From Clostridia bacterium (GTDB lineage Bacteria > Bacillota > Clostridia > Oscillospirales > Butyricicoccaceae), in contig JAFYMQ010000123.1 in the NCBI GenBank assembly GCA_017556565.1, positions 1-9,790 of the forward strand: DNA of 9,790 nt. Reading direction: 5' to 3'. Below, one piece after another: positions 5,601-9,790 of the stretch (positions are counted from its first letter, which is position 1; the number at the start of each line of letters is the position of its first letter). A program made the position numbers and the translations under genes. Under the pieces are notes generated by a model. The model worked only from the letters and a program-made list of their open reading frames with translations, was not told where the DNA came from and made no database searches.

Positions 5601-6167
5601 ATGCCGCCAAAAGTCAAAACATCAAGAGAAGATATTATATCGGCAGCTTTGGGGCTGATACGCGAGAGCGGAGTCCATGCGCTCAACGCCCGCGCCATTG
5701 CAGCCAGACTGGGATGCTCTACCCAGCCGATTTTTTCCAACTTTGAGTCTATGGAGCAGCTTGAGCAGGACACTATTACGGCAGCTTATAATCTGTACAC
5801 AGATTTTATCGTCCGCGAATCAGAGAGCCAAAAATACCCCCGCTACAAAGCCTACGGCATGGCCTATATCAGGTTTGCAAGCGAGGAGCGGGAGCTGTTC
5901 AAGCTTCTGTTCATGCGTGACAGAACGGGCGAGGATATTACCCCCTCCCCCGATTTTGATCAGTCGGTTGCCATGATCATGGATGCAAACGGCATCAGCG
6001 CAGAGCAGGCGCAGCTTATTCATCTTGAGCTGTGGATATGGGTACACGGCATCGGTGTTATGTTTGCAACGTCGTTTTTGTCCTTTGACTGGGAGACTGT
6101 CAGCGGTATGCTGAGTGACGTTTATCACGGCATTCTTCTGCGGCATCTTGAGGAGGGCACCAAATGA
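5601..6167 (+). CDS. TetR/AcrR-family transcriptional regulator
   Basis: A 188-residue repressor of the one-component TetR family. The N-terminal helix-turn-helix covers about residues 9-55: REDIISAALGLIRESGVHAL, then ARAIAARLGCSTQPIFSNF (47 being near the recognition helix end). The C-terminal ligand-binding part starts around 60. Its YKAYGMAYIRFASEERELFKLLF stretch resembles the WHG-type TetR C-terminal domain. The gene sits behind its own palindrome and overlaps the ATPase gene by ATGA, so it most likely represses itself and the exporter until a ligand, perhaps the exported compound, binds. AAGGAGG lies six bases before the ATG. The ligand is unknown. Confidence 0.93.
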   Translation: MPPKVKTSREDIISAALGLIRESGVHALNARAIAARLGCSTQPIFSNFESMEQLEQDTITAAYNLYTDFIVRESESQKYPRYKAYGMAYIRFASEERELFKLLFMRDRTGEDITPSPDFDQSVAMIMDANGISAEQAQLIHLELWIWVHGIGVMFATSFLSFDWETVSGMLSDVYHGILLRHLEEGTK

Positions 6168-6892
6168 TCGCAATCAAGACCGAAAATCTCACCAAGCGCT
6201 ACGGCAGCCTGACGGCGGTTGACGGGCTGAGCCTGAGCATTGATGAGGGTGAACTGTTTTCTCTGCTGGGCGTAAACGGCGCCGGCAAAACCACCACTAT
6301 AAAGATGCTGACCTGCCTCAGCGCCCCCACATCGGGCGACGGGTATATCATGGGCAAAAGCATCACCCGCGACACACAAAAGGTCAAGTCGCTGATCGCC
6401 GTGTCACCTCAGGAGACCGCTGTGGCAAAGGCTCTCTCTGTGCGTGAAAATCTGGAGTTTATCTGCGGTGTGCACGGCTTTGAACGAGCAAGGCGCGAGC
6501 ATAAAATAGCCGAGCTTGTCAGGCTTATGAGTCTGGAAAGCATCATTGAGCGCAAGGCAGGCAAACTGTCGGGCGGCTGGCAGCGCAGGCTGAGCATAGC
6601 CATGGCGCTGATAAGCGAGCCGCAGGTACTGTTTCTTGACGAGCCTACTTTGGGGCTTGACGTTATCGCAAGATCGGAGCTGTGGGATATTATCCGCGCA
6701 CTCAAGGGCAAGGTGACCATTATCCTGACCACCCACTATATGGAAGAGGCCGAGGCTCTGTCCGACCGCATCGGCATAATGCGTGACGGCAGGCTGCTGG
6801 TCTGCGATACCGCCGCAGGTATCAGGAAGATGGCAAATACCGACAGTTTTGAGCAGGCGTTCGTGACCATCGTAAAGGGGGCGGCAAGATGA
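6164..6892 (+). CDS. ABC transporter ATP-binding protein (ABC-2 / drug exporter type)
   Basis: A 242-residue ATPase that would power export together with the downstream permease. All nucleotide-binding motifs are present in order: Walker A GVNGAGKTT (36-44), Q-loop SPQET with Gln83, signature LSGGWQRR (135-142), Walker B VLFLDEP (155-161) with D-loop GLD (164-166), and the H-loop His191 in THYMEEAE. The signature has Trp where Gln or Met is usual, as sometimes seen in ABC-2 exporters of the daunorubicin-resistance (DrrA) group. It probably works as a homodimer, since only one ATPase gene is present. It overlaps the regulator gene before it and the permease gene after it by four bases each. 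The substrate may be a drug, peptide or other toxic compound; the sequence does not say which. Confidence 0.93.
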   Translation: MIAIKTENLTKRYGSLTAVDGLSLSIDEGELFSLLGVNGAGKTTTIKMLTCLSAPTSGDGYIMGKSITRDTQKVKSLIAVSPQETAVAKALSVRENLEFICGVHGFERARREHKIAELVRLMSLESIIERKAGKLSGGWQRRLSIAMALISEPQVLFLDEPTLGLDVIARSELWDIIRALKGKVTIILTTHYMEEAEALSDRIGIMRDGRLLVCDTAAGIRKMANTDSFEQAFVTIVKGAAR

Positions 6893-7620
6893 AAATGCTG
6901 ACTTTTGCACTCAGGAATGCCCGCGAGATCATCCGCGATCCCCTCAATCTGGGGTTTGGGCTGGGATTTCCGCTGGTGCTGATACTGCTGCTCAGCGCCA
7001 TTCAGGCAAACGTGCCCGTGCCGCTGTTTGAGATAGCACATCTCGCACCGGGAATAGCCGTGTTCGGATTGTCTTTTATGACATTGTTTTCGGCTACCCT
7101 CATATCCCGTGACCGCAGCAGCTCGCTGCTGCAAAGGCTGTACACTACGCCGCTGACCGCCGTGGATTTTATTCTCGGCTATGCGCTGCCCATCGTCCCC
7201 TTTTCTGTAGCGCAGGGTCTGATATGCTACGGTGTAGCCGTTTTGCTGGGGCTGCCGGTATCGGTCAACATACTTGTAGCCGTCGCGCTGATAATCCCCG
7301 TGTCTGTGCTCTACATCGCGCTGGGTCTGCTGTTTGGCAGCATACTCAATGACAAACAGGTAGGCGGTGTGTGCGGTGCGCTGCTGACCAATCTGTCGGC
7401 GTGGCTGTCGGGAACGTGGTTTGATCTGGAGCTTGTGGGCGGAGTATTCAAAAAAATCGCCCACGCGCTGCCATTTGTCCACGCGGTGGAGCTTGAAAGA
7501 GCGGCACTGTCGGGCGCATACGCGGATATTCTCCCCCACCTGCTCTGGGTGATGGGCTACGCGCTGACAGCGCTGGTGATTGCCGTACTGCTCTTTCTGC
7601 GCCAGATGAAAAAGCAATAA
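6889..7620 (+). CDS. ABC-2 type exporter permease
   Basis: A 243-residue integral membrane protein with about six hydrophobic helices, at roughly 23-40, 51-73, 93-115, 125-147, 150-178 and 218-238. The N-terminal RNAREIIRDPLNLGFGLGFP (9-28) matches the start of ABC-2 permeases (the DrrB/YadH group), where an amphipathic coupling helix leads into the first membrane helix. Between helices 2 and 3 lies SRDRSSSLLQRLYTTPL (73-89), the cytoplasmic segment typical of this family (R-x-x-G/S-x-L-x-x-L-x-x-x-P-L). Half-size length suggests a homodimer paired with two copies of the ATPase. The start overlaps the ATPase stop as ATGA. The convergent dnaJ gene ends 44 bases away, beyond a shared terminator. 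Confidence 0.9.
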   Translation: MKMLTFALRNAREIIRDPLNLGFGLGFPLVLILLLSAIQANVPVPLFEIAHLAPGIAVFGLSFMTLFSATLISRDRSSSLLQRLYTTPLTAVDFILGYALPIVPFSVAQGLICYGVAVLLGLPVSVNILVAVALIIPVSVLYIALGLLFGSILNDKQVGGVCGALLTNLSAWLSGTWFDLELVGGVFKKIAHALPFVHAVELERAALSGAYADILPHLLWVMGYALTALVIAVLLFLRQMKKQ

Positions 7621-7628
7621 AAAAGCAC

Positions 7629-7658
7629 AAAACCGACCTGATTCCTCAGGTCGGTTTT
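7629..7658. terminator. Bidirectional intrinsic terminator between the exporter and dnaJ
   Basis: A 13-bp perfect stem (7629-7641 with 7646-7658) closed by a TTCC loop. Five T follow on the plus strand, ending the exporter operon. On the minus strand, a T run within the arm and a further T run 4 bases beyond it can end dnaJ transcription. It lies between two convergent genes. Confidence 0.9.
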
Positions 7659-7664
7659 TGAGTC

Positions 7665-8819
7665 TTATTTGAAGATATCTTTTACCTTGTCAAAAAAGCT
7701 CTTTTTGTTCTCGTAGCGGTTGTCGCCGCACTCTTTTTCGAACTCACGGAGTATTTCTTTTTCTTTTTTGCCAAGATTTTTGGGGGTCTCGATGTACACA
7801 CGCACGTACTGGTCGCCCTTGCCTCTGCCGTTGATGGACTTGATACCGCTGCCGCGCAGACGGAATACTGTGCCGGTCTGTGTGCCTTCGGGCAGGTCGT
7901 ATTCCACCTTGCCCTCAAGGGTGGGCACAACAAGCTTGGCGCCTAAACATGCCTGAACGAAAGAAATAGGCATATCCAGAATGACGTCGTTGCCCTCGCG
8001 CTTGAACAGCTTGTGCTCGCGGACCGTTACGGTTACGTAAACGTCGCCGGAGGGGCCGCCGTTTGTGCCGCGGTTGCCCTCACCGCGCACCGAGACGGTC
8101 TGACCGTCGTCGATACCTGCGGGGATGCCCACCTTGATCTTGCGGCTCTTACGCACCTTGCCGCTGCCTTTACAGCTGTCGCAGGGTTCTTTGATGACCT
8201 TGCCCGTACCGCCGCAATGACGGCAGGGAGAGGAAGACTGGAACACGCCAAAGGGTGTGCGCTGCTGGCTCATGACCTGACCTGTACCGTGGCAGACACT
8301 GCAGGTCTCGGCCTTGGTGCCTTTTTTTGCACCGGTGCCCGAGCAGTCGGGGCAGTTTTCCACGCGGGTGACTGTGACTTCCTTCTCGCAGCCGAATGCA
8401 GCCTCCTCAAAGGTCAGCTGAACGCTGACGCGGACATTCTCGCCGCGCATGGGGCCGTTCTGGCGCTGAGAGCTTCCTCCGCCGCCAAAACCGAACATAC
8501 TGCCAAAAATATCGCCCAGATCCACACCGCCGAAGCCGCCAAAGCCGCCGAAACCGCCCGCTCCGCCTGCGCCTGCGCCGTAGTTGGGGTCAATGCCCGC
8601 CCAGCCGAACTGGTCGTAGCGGGATTTCTTTTCTTTGTCGCTCAGTACCTCGTAAGCAGCGTTGACCTCCTTCATCTTCTCCTCGGCGGACTTGTCGCCG
8701 GGGTTTAAGTCGGGATGGTATTTTTTTGCCAGCTTTCTGTAGGCTTTTTTGATCTCTTCGTCCGAGGCGCTTTTTTGTATCTCAAGCACCTCATAAAGAT
8801 CGCGCCGCTCTTCACTCAT
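7665..8819 (-). CDS. dnaJ: Chaperone protein DnaJ
   Basis: Hsp40 co-chaperone that hands unfolded proteins to DnaK and stimulates its ATPase. The 384-residue length is standard for a type I DnaJ. The J domain (about 7-71) holds the HPD motif at 35-37. A Gly/Phe-rich linker with GGFGG repeats spans about 79-116. Four zinc-binding repeats follow: CPDCSGTG (156-163), CSVCHGTG (173-180), CRHCGGTG (199-206) and CDSCKGSG (213-220). The C-terminal substrate-binding domains run from about 225, including IPAGIDDGQ and [18 protein letters not shown]. All eight cysteines are present. AGGAG lies about 7 bases before the ATG. It follows dnaK with a 79-base gap and no clear promoter, so it is probably co-transcribed. 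Confidence 0.97.
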   Translation of the reverse strand: MSEERRDLYEVLEIQKSASDEEIKKAYRKLAKKYHPDLNPGDKSAEEKMKEVNAAYEVLSDKEKKSRYDQFGWAGIDPNYGAGAGGAGGFGGFGGFGGVDLGDIFGSMFGFGGGGSSQRQNGPMRGENVRVSVQLTFEEAAFGCEKEVTVTRVENCPDCSGTGAKKGTKAETCSVCHGTGQVMSQQRTPFGVFQSSSPCRHCGGTGKVIKEPCDSCKGSGKVRKSRKIKVGIPAGIDDGQTVSVRGEGNRGTNGGPSGDVYVTVTVREHKLFKREGNDVILDMPISFVQACLGAKLVVPTLEGKVEYDLPEGTQTGTVFRLRGSGIKSINGRGKGDQYVRVYIETPKNLGKKEKEILREFEKECGDNRYENKKSFFDKVKDIFK

Positions 8820-8853
8820 ATATGTTCTCCTAATTTACAGTCTGCTAAACGCA

Positions 8854-8888
8854 GCACACGGGCGGGAAAAATACCCCGCCCTGCGTGC
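8854..8888 (-). other. GC-rich hairpin in the dnaK-dnaJ gap
   Basis: GGGCGGG (8860-8866) and CCCGCCC (8875-8881) can pair over 7 bp around an 8-base loop. GCAC (8854-8857) and GTGC (8885-8888) add an outer 4-bp stem across a small internal loop. On the minus strand no T run follows, so it is not a standard terminator. It may protect the dnaK end of a processed transcript or lower readthrough into dnaJ. The pairing is seen directly; the role is inference. Confidence 0.5.
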
Positions 8889-8898
8889 AAGCTGTGAT

Positions 8899-9790
<892 letters not shown>

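Noticed and set aside
6736..7617. A 293-codon open frame antisense to the ABC ATPase end and permease
   Set aside because: Composition is rich in Gln, His, Arg and Tyr with no recognisable motifs, and it mirrors a clear membrane protein gene; it is a shadow frame.
8013..8708. 231-codon open frame antisense to dnaJ
   Set aside because: Alanine-rich shadow of the DnaJ zinc and Gly-rich regions; no independent support.
8820..8898. Separate promoter or CIRCE element for dnaJ
   Set aside because: No TTGACA/TATAAT pair and no CIRCE-type inverted repeat could be found; only the GC-rich hairpin is present.

Overview
The window looks like chromosomal DNA from a Gram-positive anaerobe of the class Clostridia (Bacillota), most likely the Ruminococcaceae/Oscillospiraceae. 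The reasons are GC close to half, strong AAGGAGG-type ribosome binding sites, AT-rich promoters in otherwise GC-rich DNA, a CtfA/CtfB-type CoA transferase pair, and Firmicutes-like RimM, TrmD, DnaJ and DnaK. The placement is an inference from sequence character; no database was searched. There is no phage, CRISPR, IS element, rRNA or tRNA.

Left part, minus strand (1-2825). A promoter with good -35 and -10 boxes drives a tight operon: a three-helix membrane protein with a DUF5673-like tail, rimM (30S maturation), trmD (tRNA m1G37 methyltransferase) and a GNAT acetyltransferase. The genes overlap or nearly touch, and a hairpin terminator follows. Next comes a small membrane-anchored extracytoplasmic protein with part of an Ig-like domain, behind what looks like an ECF-sigma promoter. 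It stops early, exactly where base composition falls sharply at about position 110, and a different reading frame then runs off the left edge.

Middle, plus strand (2949-5483). Divergent from the operon lies a CE15-like (glucuronoyl esterase family) alpha/beta hydrolase with no signal peptide. After a very AT-rich promoter region come ctfA and ctfB, a butyrate/acetoacetate-type CoA transferase with strongly biased codons that suggest high expression. A textbook terminator closes the unit. Together these genes fit a fibre-degrading, short-chain-fatty-acid-producing anaerobe.

Plus strand (5530-7658). A self-contained efflux cassette: a promoter, a perfect 9-2-9 palindrome between promoter and start codon, a TetR-family repressor, an ABC ATPase and an ABC-2 permease, each overlapping the next by ATGA. 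A terminator that can work in both directions separates it from the convergent chaperone genes.

Right part, minus strand (7665-9790). dnaK (3' part only) and then dnaJ, separated by a gap with a GC-rich hairpin. The rest of dnaK, and any hrcA or grpE, would lie beyond the right edge.

No wholly new multi-gene system is evident. The points most worth following up are the ECF-type promoter, the break at the left edge, the TetR operator, the cytoplasmic CE15-like enzyme and the altered active-site motif of the CoA transferase.
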